NCBI GenBank assembly: GCA_013399895.1
Contig: VXBA01005565.1
Span: 711,720 to 775,719 of the forward strand
Length of the DNA stretch: 64,000 nucleotides
From: Serilophus lunatus
Taxonomy: Eukaryota > Chordata > Aves > Passeriformes > Eurylaimidae
Direction: 5' to 3'
Shown: positions 38,101 through 50,524 of the stretch, piece by piece
Layout: each line of letters opens with the position of its first letter
Numbering within the stretch: position 1 is the stretch's first letter
Program-made: the position numbers and the translations under genes
Notes under the pieces: model-generated
Database searches by the model: none
Told to the model about the DNA's origin: nothing
Seen by the model: the letters and a program-made list of their open reading frames with translations, nothing else

Positions 38101-41028
38101 CTCTCCCAGTCAGCATGCAATCACAGGCTGGGAGTCAGGGAGCTGTGTTTTATGTGAAATGCAGGTTTGGGACCCCAAAGGGCTGGTGAGAGACCACATC
38201 TTTCACTGTGGCAACATTCAGGGGTCCCAAAAATATCTACACTTCATTACCCAAAAGTTCTGATTATTTCAGAAACCAGAATTAATTAACACTAGCATGA
38301 GCTGATGGTTAATGTCAGGCAAACAGTTCTTATTCCATTGATTGTTGTGAGAATGGAATCGAACAAAGGATATAAGGGTCTGACTCTCAATAAATACATT
38401 CATTTACCCATTGGAATGACCCTAATAGTGCAAAGTGCATTCAGAAATTTACCCCTCATGCATGTCAAGAAGTTTTGCCCAGATACAAGGTGCAAGACCA
38501 GACAAGTTACTTAAAACAATAAAACACTTGGTCTGCGTATTTCTTTGAGGGATGCCCTGCTTAATTCAGAAAAAAACCCTATAAAATGCATTTTAATATG
38601 TAGATTCATCAGCTAAATACACAAGTCCTCAGAAAGGTTTAGCTGCTAGAATTTAAGAGCCTTTCTATCCCTGTGAGCTCATCAAATAAATCATAGCCCT
38701 AGGATACATTTTGTTGCATGCATATGTTTAGAATTTAAAAAAAGTTAACCCTTGGGCTGCCGTTGCTGTAGCAGGCAAAAGCGTGCTATATGCGAGAGTG
38801 CAAATGTTTCATGCTTGTTTATTACAGTAGTCAGAGTGTTAAAATGAAAACCACCAATTAAGAGCAGAACAATTGCTGTATTATTTAGTTTTGTAAAGAA
38901 TGTGTTATTTAACACAGAAAGTTCAGATTATAGCTCATGGTATATAGAAAATGAGAGATAAGGTCTGTACAATCAGGATTAGATGAAAGCTTGATGGTTC
39001 GTTCCCCAACCACGATTAACTCCCCTTATTAAAGACTCTCTTCCAAACCCTTGGGTGAACCAGTGCTATTTCCTTTCCACTTGATTCCACTTGGTATTCT
39101 TCTACCTGTTCACCAGCGTGCTCTGCTGTGCCCTCCTGCTGGTGCTGGTGGCTCAGGGCAGTGCAATTACCCCTTCTGCATCCTGTACCTAAACTCCCTG
39201 TCACTGCTGAGCCATAGTTCACAGGTTTACGGTCTACAGTCCCTAATCTGACCCCAGGTGAGGTATAGGACATTGTTCCTAATGGAAAATAATAAAAAAG
39301 TTCATCAAATACTACCGAGCAATTGCTTTCACTTTATCAATGTTGTCCTGAATAAAAAGAGCGTACATTGGGCAGCTGCCACCATACTAGAGAGGAAGAG
39401 CCAAGATATGTGTAACCCCAGACAGGCTTCTCACATTGTCTTAAACATTTTACTTCATGTTCTGAAATTCTGTTTTATCTATTAATTGCTTCTTTGTATT
39501 TTGAGGGTCTCTAACCTTACATGAACAGCTTCCAGCTCCCAGGTGCTGCATGTACTCTGTCATGGGCGTACAGCCAGAGTTTTGTTCTGCTGTCCTAGTC
39601 CTTCTGTGGACTGAAAGATGGCAGAGTACAAATCACGAGCACTACACACTTGACATGCCCAAACAATGCCAGATATGGATATGAAGAGACCCACAAGCTC
39701 ATACCACATGCCCAACAGCAGCCATGCACTATGAGACCAGGTTTTTGGAGGACATGGCAACTCATGGCACCCCTCTCGCTCACATAAGCTGCCAAATAGC
39801 CACCATGGGGAGACAGAAGGCAGTGCCAGTAGGTTTCAACTTGGACTACCTCTGCAAGACCATGGCGTTGCTACTGAAAGGCTCTCCAGGAGCAGTATCA
39901 GGAAGGAGCCACAAAGCTGGTATGAGGCCACTTCAGCAGAACTGGCTTGTATTATTGCTTTAGGCTAAAGAAACCTAGACTCACCTGTCTCCAGAGGATT
40001 GGCAGGATCTTGCTTTTACCTTCAGCTGCCATGGAATGGATGTTGGAGGGAAGCCCGAAGACCTATATGGAGTGCAAGGCATGGACAAGGGCCTGCCCCT
40101 GAGATTTGTTTTGGCATCTGAGGTCACCAGTGAAAATCTGTTCAGTTACTATTCCTAACAAAACATCTACCTGTGTGTTTTGCAGCAACCCTGACTGCAT
40201 TTCCTGTTAAGAGCACCTCAACAGAGGTCTTAGGTTTCCTTGATGGGTGCGAGGAGGGCAGGCTTGCAGTGGCCTTCTGCCTTTTAACTTAGCTACTGGT
40301 TCCCACAAGCTCCTCATCCAATGCTTACTCCCCCTGACAAAAGAGGGGAGGAACAGCTTTCCTCCCTCAGTCTGGAAGTCCAGTACCTCTGCCCTGCTAT
40401 CAATGCTCTGTGCTGCTGCGCACAGACACAGCAGTTGTGCTTTTCCAAGACAGGTAGGTTGGATTTCCCTAGAGCCATACACCAAACAGCTCCGTGGTAG
40501 TGTGCCCTGAAAACCAGCTCTGGGGAGTACCTGCAGGATGGTTTCTGTTCAGCAGCGAAGCCTGCTCTCACTCTGGATTGAAAGGAGACTGCCTGGTGGT
40601 GGTGGAACCAGAACCCAAGGGAGGAACTGGACAGCCTGTACCAGCACCCACACTGCTGCAGCTTCCCAGGAGCTCTGGCAACGGAGGGAACAATGGAGTC
40701 ATGCAACATTGCTGTCCCCTACAACCAGAGTATTATTGTCCTCAGTTACTGCTGTAGTGTGAACCCCATGGGTCACCATCTGCTACCAACACTGACTTCG
40801 TTAATCTTTTGCTACTACTTCATATAAAAAGTGTCTTTTTCTTTATTTATTTTAAACTATTATGCAGTTGCTCGATTTGATGCCTCCACTGTAAAATCAA
40901 CAGTAATGTGGTATATAGGCAATTCTAGTTCACTTCCCTTCCTGAGGAGAAATATCTGCTTATTGTTGTGTGTTATCTGGAGATATTTGGGCATTCACAG
41001 GTAGATGGGTATGCAAATATGCGTATGG
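35158..41028. other. non-coding stretch
   Basis: AT-rich in its first half and somewhat richer in G+C at 37-38 kb and 39.0-40.8 kb. Open frames at 39016-39273 (85 codons, minus), 39724-39963 (79, plus) and 40314-40709 (131, minus) show no recognised domain. The sequence was checked for CR1 and LTR landmarks and none was seen. It could contain untranslated or lncRNA exons that cannot be recognised without expression data. Confidence 0.5.
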
Positions 41029-41069
41029 ATATGCACGCATACACACACGTGTATGTATACATGTGTGTG
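41029..41069. repeat. 41-bp alternating purine-pyrimidine tract, near-perfect palindrome
   Basis: Every base from 41029 to 41069 alternates purine and pyrimidine (AT, GC, AC and GT steps), a composition that favours left-handed Z-DNA. Within it 41042-41055 and 41056-41069 are inverted copies with no spacer. Thirteen of 14 pairs match, and the exception is 41049/41062 (G opposite T). The tract could also extrude a cruciform. It looks like a diverged CA/TG microsatellite. Confidence 0.85.
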
Positions 41070-41827
41070 AGCTTTATTCTCATATACAAAGAAAGAGTAT
41101 GTATCATGGTATGGATTTATGAGGCATGAAATACTGGCTTATATATCAAATACATATATAAGTAAAAAAAATTAGCTGATGTCTTACGAGTGCTGACACT
41201 TACACAGAGCTAGCCCAATTTACTGAGAGCATCATTAACACATCTTGGAAAGACTGAAAGCTGCAGCACATTAACAAGACCTTGTGATTTATGAAGCAGT
41301 CGGTTTTCTTAAGGTTTCAAACTATTGCTCACAGACATCTGCAGCCATGTCTCTTATAAAGCAGGAAGTGCTATTGTCTGACAATAACTCTGTTTTCATT
41401 CGGTACCTCTTTCAGCATTTATAACTTTGAGAAAAAAATTTTTCATTGTACTGGAAACAAGATTTTCACAATGGTTTTTGCCTTGTCCCATCTTGAATTT
41501 GTAGGTGCCAGATTATAGATGTAGAAAGGGTGTTCCTTTTGAGACAGTTACTTTGAAGAACTGAGTTATGCTGAATTATTCTTTCCAGAGTTTCAGCTTC
41601 CTTTCCTTCACTTAATAGTCTATGAATGTTGCAATGATGTTCTGATCTTTTTTTCCTCAGCCATTAGCTCTTTGAAATATGCTGTTAAGTAAGAAGTAGA
41701 CAAAATATAGTTGAAGTTCCTGTTTTATCCTCCAACCTCCTCATTTTCATTACTTTCGAACTTTTTACTCAAAGAGATAATCCTTCTCGTTTTCACTGTC
41801 TGGTCTTTCCTTATCAGACATAGTTGC
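41070..41827. other. non-coding stretch
   Basis: AT-rich sequence with no gene, retroelement or structured repeat recognised. Confidence 0.6.
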
Positions 41828-41909
41828 GGAAAGGAAAGGAAAGGAAAGGAAAGGAAAGGAAAGGAAAGGAAAGGAAAGGAAAGGAAAGGAAAGGAAAGGA
41901 AAGGAAAGG
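41828..41909. repeat. (GGAAA)n pentanucleotide microsatellite
   Basis: An uninterrupted 82-base run of the pentamer GGAAA, a little over 16 copies with no mismatch. The strand is all purine, so it is a mirror-repeat tract able to form triplex (H-DNA). The lack of interruptions suggests it is young and probably length-polymorphic. The Lys/Gly/Glu-rich frame over it at 41711-41932 is an artefact of the repeat. Confidence 0.98.
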
Positions 41910-44900
41910 CAGAAGGAAAATCAGCATGGTAAAATTCTACTTAAACCTAAGTAGTTGGCTTAGCTAGTGGTCTAAATCTGAGATACATTAAATTCTGAGA
42001 ACATAAAAGTTCTGTTATGTATTGTTGTGGTTTTTCTAGATGATATAAGGCAAAATTGAGCTCACATCAATTTATGTTTCACTTAGAAGAGTTATATATT
42101 TTCAATATCACCTTTCTTGGTGACCTCTGCCAGATGGGCTCTAACAGAGCCAGCAGCATTTTTCAATGACTACCGTCTGTGCCACACCTCATAGGCAGGA
42201 GCTCATTTAACTCAAATTAGGATGTCTAAAAATTAGATTTCTAAATCAAAATTAATGACTCTTCACTCCTTTTTTAATCAGCAGAGAGAAGAATAAACCT
42301 TTGCAGAGAAATGCGTGTGCCATAAGCATGTACTTTGGAGTGAGATTAGAGATAGATTTTATTCATGTGGCCATTTCTGTCCAACAAGGACTGTCAGATC
42401 ACAGTATTCCTCCACTGATGTGTAACGGAGCTAGTGTAAACCCTCTTTGCCTTCCTTTTCTTTCTCTGCCTTAAATAAAGGTCCACAAAGCCTTCTGTAT
42501 TAGATGGAAGCCAAGTGCCGTGAATTTGATTCAGCATTATTATGACACTATCTAACTTTAAAAAAGCTTTTAAGAAACTTTTTAAATAATACGTTTTTCC
42601 TCTGTTTTATGTTGTTGTTAAACACTGCCACTTCAAGGGAAGACAGTATAATATGCAAATTTTTGATGAGCCACTGTCCAGGGATCAGAAAACCTTTTCT
42701 TAAATGCTTATTGTTCTTTCCCATTATGTTTAAGATACAGCATTAATATAATAATCTTTTGTCTTCCTTTGTTGATATGTGTTGTTATCTTAATGGTATT
42801 TAAATATGTTTGCAAAATATTCTGAGCGGATATGAGTAGGCAGAGGTCCATTTGCTTCAGCAGTGATTTGGAAGACCATCATTTTTCCTTTTATATTTAC
42901 CCAACTTAGCAACAAACTTTGGAAATTTTTAGAAAAACAATGCAACTGAGGTATAGGGATAGGTCAAAATGAAATGTTAGCAGTCTCTTGCAAAGGCAAA
43001 TGGGACCATTTTACAGTTTAACCACATTCCTCATTACAAAACATATCTCTGCAGACTTTGTGCTAGTAATTAAAACCATCTGTTTTAGCATTTGATGCAT
43101 ATTAGGCAAAGTTTCAAGTCGTCCAGTTTTCAGCAGAAATCAGTGTCCCCCATGAGTAAAAAACTCTTCAGATTCTCAAAGAGAAAAAGTGGAGAACATT
43201 TAATTAGACATGCTTTCATATTGTCTTGTAAATAAAATAAAAAATCCCCAACTTTTAGACTAAGAAGATATTGCTTTAGAATTTGATATAATTGATGTTG
43301 CTCATATATATTCATGTTGGATAGATATGTAGAAACTAGTAAGCACTGAATGCCAGCAACAGACCATGGCACAGATTTGTCATAACAGTGGATGGATAAG
43401 CTCCTGAGACAAATGTGTTAGTAATTTACCGCTCCGAGCCAGCTGGAGTTTGACTCCTCAGGTCTATCCTGAAGATGGAATCCTCTGTCTGGGAGATGTT
43501 TGTGTTATCTCAAGTTGTCTCTTGTCTTCTTATTTATATGGGTGTTTTTTTTCTATTTTTTTTCTCTTTGATTTCCAACCAGCTTTGTTTCACACCAACA
43601 GCCACAGACATTTCTATTTTTCAAAGTCTGTTTTAAAAGCATAGTGAGGCCTGCCGCTCCTTAGAGTAAGGAGAGTGATATGCTTGTAGCACTGGACAAT
43701 TATACTCAGGTTGGAAACAAGGCAGCTCTTCCCAGACCATGGTCAATTGATCATAGAAGGAAAAGGATGTACTATGGCTAGTGATCCTATTAGCCCATAC
43801 GATTTAAATCTTTTCTGTACTGCTTGAAACAAAATGAGGAGGATAGAGGTGCCTAATGATTAAGGAGAAATCTCCAGGCTCACAAAATGTGAAGAAAATG
43901 AAAGGAGAATTTGTAATGAACTGGAGTATTCATTTGCTGTGCATCACTAATATCTTCCTCAAAATTAATTCTGTTCACTACGTGCTACTTCTTAGGTAAA
44001 CGTTATTTTAAACACTGTAGGTGCAGTAAACCACTGTTTACAGTAGCCTACGTCTAAGTTGACTTGCATAAAATGAACACAACTGCAAAATCATTTGAAA
44101 CAAACACTGCATGCACATTCAACCATGCAACAAAGGGTTTGACACCTTACATATACATCCTTGAAATTTCATCTTGATTTGTGAGCCTGTTACCACCAGA
44201 CTTTACTCTCGAGATTAAAGCATTTCAAAGTTAGATGAAACTATGTTCCTCATGTTACCTTGCTTCCAATACAGTGACATGCCAGGATCTTTTCTAATAT
44301 TTAGTAATAATATTCACTTGAGTTTTCTACACATAACATATTTATTGAAATTGCACATTACTGAATGTATTTCATCAGATTATCCAGTACTGTACTGAAG
44401 TTCTATTTCTCCAGACCATATTCCTATTAGTCCTCTTGCAGCCTAATTTGCAATTCCTAGGCCAAAATATCACCAGTGAAGCGATATACTTTAATTTGAA
44501 AATATACATAAACTGGAACATGGTGCCTCAGACATTCCCCTGATAGCTATATTCTCCCTGAGAAGTCCTTTCCCCTTCAAAAACTCTTTGTGTCAAATAA
44601 TATTTTAAAAACCATTTTTAAACCTTTTGGATCATTTGCAGCTGTGGGTGGAACATGCTGCTCAAGTACTTAAGGTAGCTCCAGCAGCTGGCTTATGGCC
44701 AGCAGCAGTGACATGGCATCTTTCCTTCTGTTTCATCAGATGTGAAACTAATAGGGATGACTCAGAGAAACAGGATGGGATTAAACTCTGGACCTTTTGA
44801 ATTTACAAGATGTCTTCTCTGAGAGTAAGGCATAATCCTGAGATAGAAGTTAGTATCTTTTTGCTGTGGAGGAAGCATGGTTTGGGGTGAATTTTTGCCT

Positions 44901-47900
44901 AGTCAACAAACTATCAATCGCCAAAGCAGCTTCTCTTGCCTCCCTACCTCTTTGCTTCTTGTTGCCTGCTTGAGGTACCAAGGACTGTTAATCCTTCCGA
45001 CATCTTTTTAATTAGATTTAAATTTAACATCTGCCTGTACAGCTTGGTGAGGTACAGGTAATCCTGTGGATTTGTCTGTCGTGCAAGCCTCAAATCCTTT
45101 AGCAGTTGCAGTGATCCACAGTGAAGTTGTTGCTACATTGATGTTTTTGTCACATTGTCATGGTGAAGCAATACAGGAATTTCCCTTGTTAGAACTAAAT
45201 CTACTAAAATGTCTCTATTTACCTCCTGAAGTAACAAGAGGGTTATAAAAATAGCATAATATAAGAGTTTTGGAGAGGGTAATGAGCATTTTGATAGCAA
45301 TAGCAAGGACAATGAAAGAAACTAATTATAGTATGTGCAGGAAATGCATATTTTAAAGTGCTGTAGAAAGATGTGTGGGTAGGGAGCTATTTCAGCTGTG
45401 CCTTTGCAGTGTGATGTTTCCTCAGTTAGGGGTCTCATGTTAGCTACTGAACATATGAAATAAAACACAGGAAATAATCAATCCAAGAAATTCTGGACAT
45501 TTTAAAACCAGCAAATAATACCTTGTATTTGTTTATCTATAATATGTGATCCCAGACTACAGCCCAGCTTCTGAACTAGTTTGATGATTTGAACATAGTC
45601 AAGTCTAGCAGTTACATTTGCTTGGGACTCACAGGTAAGGCCAAAAAAAATTATGAAGTGGGGCTTTTGGAATGAATTTTGCCTCTATGTAGCTCATCCT
45701 CGTAGTGCTCAACTATTTCAAAAATATCTGGCAGTCCTCTTTCAAAGAAAATTCAACTAGTACTTCAGGAGCCATTCAGAACCATTTTATGGCTGCAGAG
45801 AAGTTATGGGAAATGATGGGGCAAGAACTGATGAAACACAAGAATTATGTGCATTAGCAACATGTTCTGAATTCCTGGAAAATTGGATGTACATCTGATG
45901 TTGTGTCCAGTTAGACCTCTCTGATGTAGACAACACTTGCAGGACATCCAGATGGCTGTCACTACCCTTAGGAGCTCTTCAGGGATCTAAAGTATGGGAT
46001 CTGACTTTCAAAGTCAAAATACTTTTGGCTGCTCCTTGGCAAGAACACTATATAGCCAGTGCCACCCACTAGGTGCACAGAGATCAGCAAAGGATATTAA
46101 GATATAGAGGGTATACATATGCAAGGGATATAAAGGCCATTAAAAGATATCTATGAGTGGCTTCCCACACAGAATCTTCTGCACAAGCATATCTTGGGAA
46201 AACAGATGTGAGAGAGATTTGTCACTCCAGCAGGTGACACAGTAAACGTCTCTGAGACCAGAGCATCACGTTGGGTAAAGACTTGACCTCTTTCTTATTT
46301 TAATACACACATGGGTAAAAGACAAAATATTGATGCTATGAAACTGTTTCACAGCTCTTAGATTTCTGTCTTTACAGTTATAAAATTTCAGTGTAGATAA
46401 GTTCCTGAGGTCATGATTCAGAACTAAAAGCCCCTTAAATTGAAGTAGACAAGAACTAAGGCAAGACAGCCATTGAAACTAAATCTTGCTTCTTAAAGTA
46501 TTTGGCATCTAAAAAACCCATAACACAACAGGGGCTGACTTTGATTTATACTTTACTACTTTATGTATGTATAACTTCTTTGTTTACATATTCAGTTTTT
46601 TCCCCTAGAAGAATCAGCATCAAAGTAATGCCTAGAGGACATGTATAAAATTTAAAACCAAGGCAGACAAGAATAAAGAAAACCCATGTGTATCTGTGTC
46701 AGTCACTTGCAGGATGCTCAGGACACGCTGTCTGTAAATATTCTTTCAGTAATTGAGTGGGATTTATCAGAAAAGAATATTGCTGTTTATAGAGCCTTTA
46801 GCAAATAGATATGTTCCAGTCCTTCCTGATACGAGTTGGGAACCTCAGCCTTTGCCTCTGAAAGTGCTCCCGGGGGAGAAGAAACAACATCTACTTTGAG
46901 TCCATTTCTGTCTGGAGCCAGTGTGCTGATCCATTTTGGCACTTCTGGAGGCAGAGCAGCCTTTGGAAACCCTGGCTGCACTGAGGCCCCACGAGGAGGA
47001 ACTCAAGGCCTGGCATCCCTCCAAGCTAGGTTATTCAAAATCAGTGCTGCTGCTTTTCTCCAGGTAGTGCTTTCGTATGAAACAGGAAGAGGGAGACAAT
47101 TTCATGCCTGTATCTTAGGATCAAAATATCACCTTAATACAGATCTGCCCAAAACTCCCTTACCAAAATGCTGAGAGTGCAATAGCCAAATAAAGTTTTT
47201 TGCACAGACTGAAGTCTCTGGATTAAACCGATTCAATTTGTTTTGGATGACCACATGAAAAGTTAACTAACAAAAAGTCTTTTGTATCTGTACATAATGG
47301 CCTTCAATCTACATTTATTTAGCTTTTTAGTCTTGAAACATTTAACTGTCTTCAGGGGTAATTATTCTTAAGTAAGTAATAAATAATCTGCAACTCATGG
47401 ATAAAGAAATGAGTTCTGCTTTGTAAGGAAATTCTTAAAGAGCTCCTGTAGTTACAAAGAAGAAGTTGTATTGCCCCAAAAGAAGGGCAGCACACAGGTA
47501 TGGCCATTAAATTTGCCATGTGAAAGCATGCTCAGTCACTCTACAAATTCAGATCAGAAAGTTGCTGTTCAGCCATTGTCAGGCTTAATTCTGCACTTCA
47601 CTAGGTCAGCTTTATGACACTGAAAGGCACTGAAATAATAGTGGTACAGTGGTGGAACCTCAGCATGACATCAGAGTAAAGGAGTCACAGGGATTTAAGA
47701 TCAGTTTTACCAGACACACCAAAGGTTCATCCATAACAGTGTGCCATCTGTGATAGTTTCCAACAGCAGATGCTTAGAGACAAAGTAGACAAACCCAGGA
47801 ATCCATAGTGATATTTTTTCCTAATATATGGCCGTCTTCCAGCAACCAGCTAGCTGGTACTTTCCCAGGAAGATATGGTAGCTTTTTATTAACAGCTCTT

Positions 47901-48982
47901 GATATTTTTTACTTCCATGAAAGTATTTAATCACTTTTTGCATCTATATACCTTCAAGCATCCAAAATCCAGCCTATGCAGTCTTACGCTATCCACTTTG
48001 AAGTTTCACTGTAAATGGGAGAGTGATAATTTCTGTCTTGTGAAAATAATGCAAGGATATAACAAATAGGAAAGTGATGAAATACCTCAAATCTCTACAT
48101 TATATTTGAGACGAAACCCCAAATTATTTCCTAAAACAACTTTCTTGAACTAGAGGTGCCTCTACTTTTTTTCTCAGTTAAAGAAAGAGGTTGGTAACTT
48201 CTAATGCTTCTGAATTTAAGTGAGATGTGACAAAGGAGATCTGGGCATATTAATGACACATATGACATTGGGAGGTGGAGCAGTAGGTCATTGGATCTCT
48301 TCTTGCAGGCCCCAAGGAGTTGGCAACTCCTATATCTAATAGCCAACAGCAAATGCTGCAGGATGCATTCAGTTCTGGGACTTCACATGTTTTGTTAAGG
48401 TCTCCAGTAAGATAGAAATACTTCTGGACACTTGTACCTAGAAGTCCAGTCTATTCTCATGGAAAACTTGGAGGGCTGGTAGAGATCACCTTGAAAGGTG
48501 CTAAACCACACTTAGGATCTTTCAACTTTGTGACTTCAGCTGAAAATCTCATCTGGAGGTTATCTTTTCTCCCCAAACAGCATCTTGTTGATTACTTGAT
48601 ATCAGCTAATTGATAACTAAGTAAAGATGGACAGGACAATACTGCTTCTGTGATATGAGTGCATGCTTTCTTGCTTTGGAAAGGTGACTAATACCCCCAA
48701 TTATTTTTTCTTTCTGACCTAAGTTGGACACGGTTTTAAGTTTTAGGATTTGAAAGGCTGATGAATTTCTACACAATTTTTTCCTCCTCCCAATGTAAAG
48801 GGAAGACAAATCTCATCAGATCAAGAAAGAAAACTGCATAGTAGATGAGATCTCAAGAGGAAAAAATCTTGCATCCATGCAAAGAACAGAAGCAGCTCTT
48901 TATAAGTGCTAGGATAACTTTGGTTCTTTGGAGAAATTAACTACAGAATCCAGTGATTGAAATGGAGTGTATGTCACCTTTA
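41910..48982. other. long non-coding stretch
   Basis: No gene established. A minus-strand frame at 46787-46981 has natural-looking codon use and a stop, but no recognised domain. The overlapping 112-codon plus frame (46836-47174) is equally unrecognised. No retroelement was found until the LTR that starts at 48988. Confidence 0.55.
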
Positions 48983-49944
48983 CCTACTGTAGTGGTTTAA
49001 CCCAGGCTGAGTGCCAGGGACCTACTACAGCCACCTTCTCACTCCCCCTTGCCCAGCTCTAGAGGAGAGAGAATATAACGAGAGGTTTCGTTATTCATGA
49101 TAAGGACTACAACAAATTCTTTCTTAATCACCATCACAGGCAAAACAAGACTCCATGTGGGAATAGTAGTCAGGTTTATTACTAACAAGATCAGAGCTAA
49201 GAGTGAGACACTAAAAGACACCTTTTACCCCCCACCCCCTCCTTCTTACATCCAACCTATTCTCCTGCAGCGGTCAAGGGAAAAGGCGAGGTGGGGGGGA
49301 GGTGTTGCTGTGGTCAGCTGCTGTTCTCAGCCACTGCTTGGGGAGAAGAGTCCTTCCAGCCGCATTCCATGGGGTCCCATCCCTCACAGGATACAGTTNN
49401 NNNNNNNNNNNNNNNNNNNNNNNNNNNNNNNNNNNNNNNNNNNNNNNNNNNNNNNNNNNNNNNNNNNNNNNNNNNNNNNNNNNNNNNNNNNNNNNNNNNN
49501 NNNNNNNNNNNNNNNNNNNNNNNNNNNNNNNNNNNNNNNNNNNNNNNNNNNNNNNNNNNNNNNNNNNNNNNNNNNNNNNNNNNNNNNNNNNNNNNNNNNN
49601 NNNNNNNNNNNNNNNNNNNNNNNNNNNNNNNNNNNNNNNNNNNNNNNNNNNNNNNNNNNNNNNNNNNNNNNNNNNNNNNNNNNNNNNNNNNNNNNNNNNN
49701 NNNNNNNNNNNNNNNNNNNNNNNNNNNNNNNNNNNNNNNNNNNNNNNNNNNNNNNNNNNNNNNNNNNNNNNNNNNNNNNNNNNNNNNNNNNNNNNNNNNN
49801 NNNNNNNNNNNNNNNNNNNNNNNNNNNNNNNNNNNNNNNCGGGGCTGGGGGGGAAACTTCCAGCAGCTTCCCGAAGAAGCCTCTCCCTCAGCCCCCCCCC
49901 CCACTGCCACCAAAACCTGGCCACAGAAAAAACAATACACCTAC
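48983..49944 (-). mobile_element. solo LTR of an ERVL-like endogenous retrovirus
   Basis: The LTR proper is 48988-49939 and starts TGTAGTGGTTTAACCC on plus. Its other end reads '…CCAAAACCTGGCCACAG…CAATACA'. These are the two ends of a bird ERVL-type LTR read backwards, so the element is on minus, where it starts TGTATTG and ends ACCACTACA. The five bases CCTAC stand directly outside both ends (48983-48987 and 49940-49944), an intact target-site duplication. On minus an AATAAA signal lies at 49175-49180, followed downstream by TGTTTTGCC, GTTATATTCTCTC and CAGCCTGGGTTAAACC, as in this LTR family. Only one LTR lies between the duplications, so the provirus was probably lost by LTR-LTR recombination. 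An assembly gap hides the middle, so an internal fragment cannot be fully excluded. No viral coding sequence is visible. Confidence 0.9.
49399..49839. other. assembly gap (441 N)
   Basis: A run of 441 unresolved bases inside the solo LTR. Flanks are G- and C-run rich (GGGGGGG near 49848, ten C near 49893), a common cause of sequencing drop-out. The true length is unknown. Long open frames reported through it have no meaning. Confidence 0.99.
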
Positions 49945-50524
49945 AAAGCCTGATAGACAAGTAACATTCAGCTGCACATCAAGCAAGTTGTTGTGAAATG
50001 CAGAAAGAAGGAGGGAGGAGATTGCAGTGATTTTCTTTGAGCTTGCCTTAGATGTGCAGCTAAACAGTCTTCAGGGTTTAATGTCCCAGTTGACACCATA
50101 ATAATAAAAAGACCAAATAAAAAAAAAATAATGGAAAATGCCTGAAGAAAAATGCCATGACGAAATGTTGGTGATGGGGGAGTGGGAAGTGAAAAATCTA
50201 CACAGAACTCCTCCAGCAGAACAACACTACAAAAGCAAATTCATTCTTCCATGGCCAAAAGAGGTCAGCGGAATAGGTAAAAAGAAGTATGTCCAACTTT
50301 CCTAAAAGTTATCCTATGTGGTCGGAGATAGAAGACCCCAAGAGCTCTGTTCAATAGTAGAGGAAAAGAATGACAGCAGTCAAGACAGGCAAAAGGCTAT
50401 CATACATGTGGTAACTGGTAATACAGTGAATTCTTACAGAAAAAAACTGAATTTTTTTCCTCTAACTGTGAGAAACCAGAAGACAAAACATTCCAAATAT
50501 GTCAAAAGACAAGCCATTGGGGAA
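49945..50524. other. non-coding stretch between LTR and CR1
   Basis: AT-rich, with A runs near 50120 and 50440. The part just before 50525 may be badly eroded CR1 ORF2 sequence, but no landmark is clear enough to extend the element. Confidence 0.5.

Noticed and set aside
40314..40709. 131-codon minus ORF
   Set aside because: Overlaps 87- and 74-codon frames on the other strand, with no recognised domain. Likely chance in a locally GC-richer patch.
41711..41932. Lys/Gly/Glu repeat protein
   Set aside because: The repetitive part is the GGAAA microsatellite in translation.
49097..49996. 299-codon plus frame and four other long frames across the N run
   Set aside because: They are open only because the 441 N bases translate as unknown residues. 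The flanks are LTR sequence.
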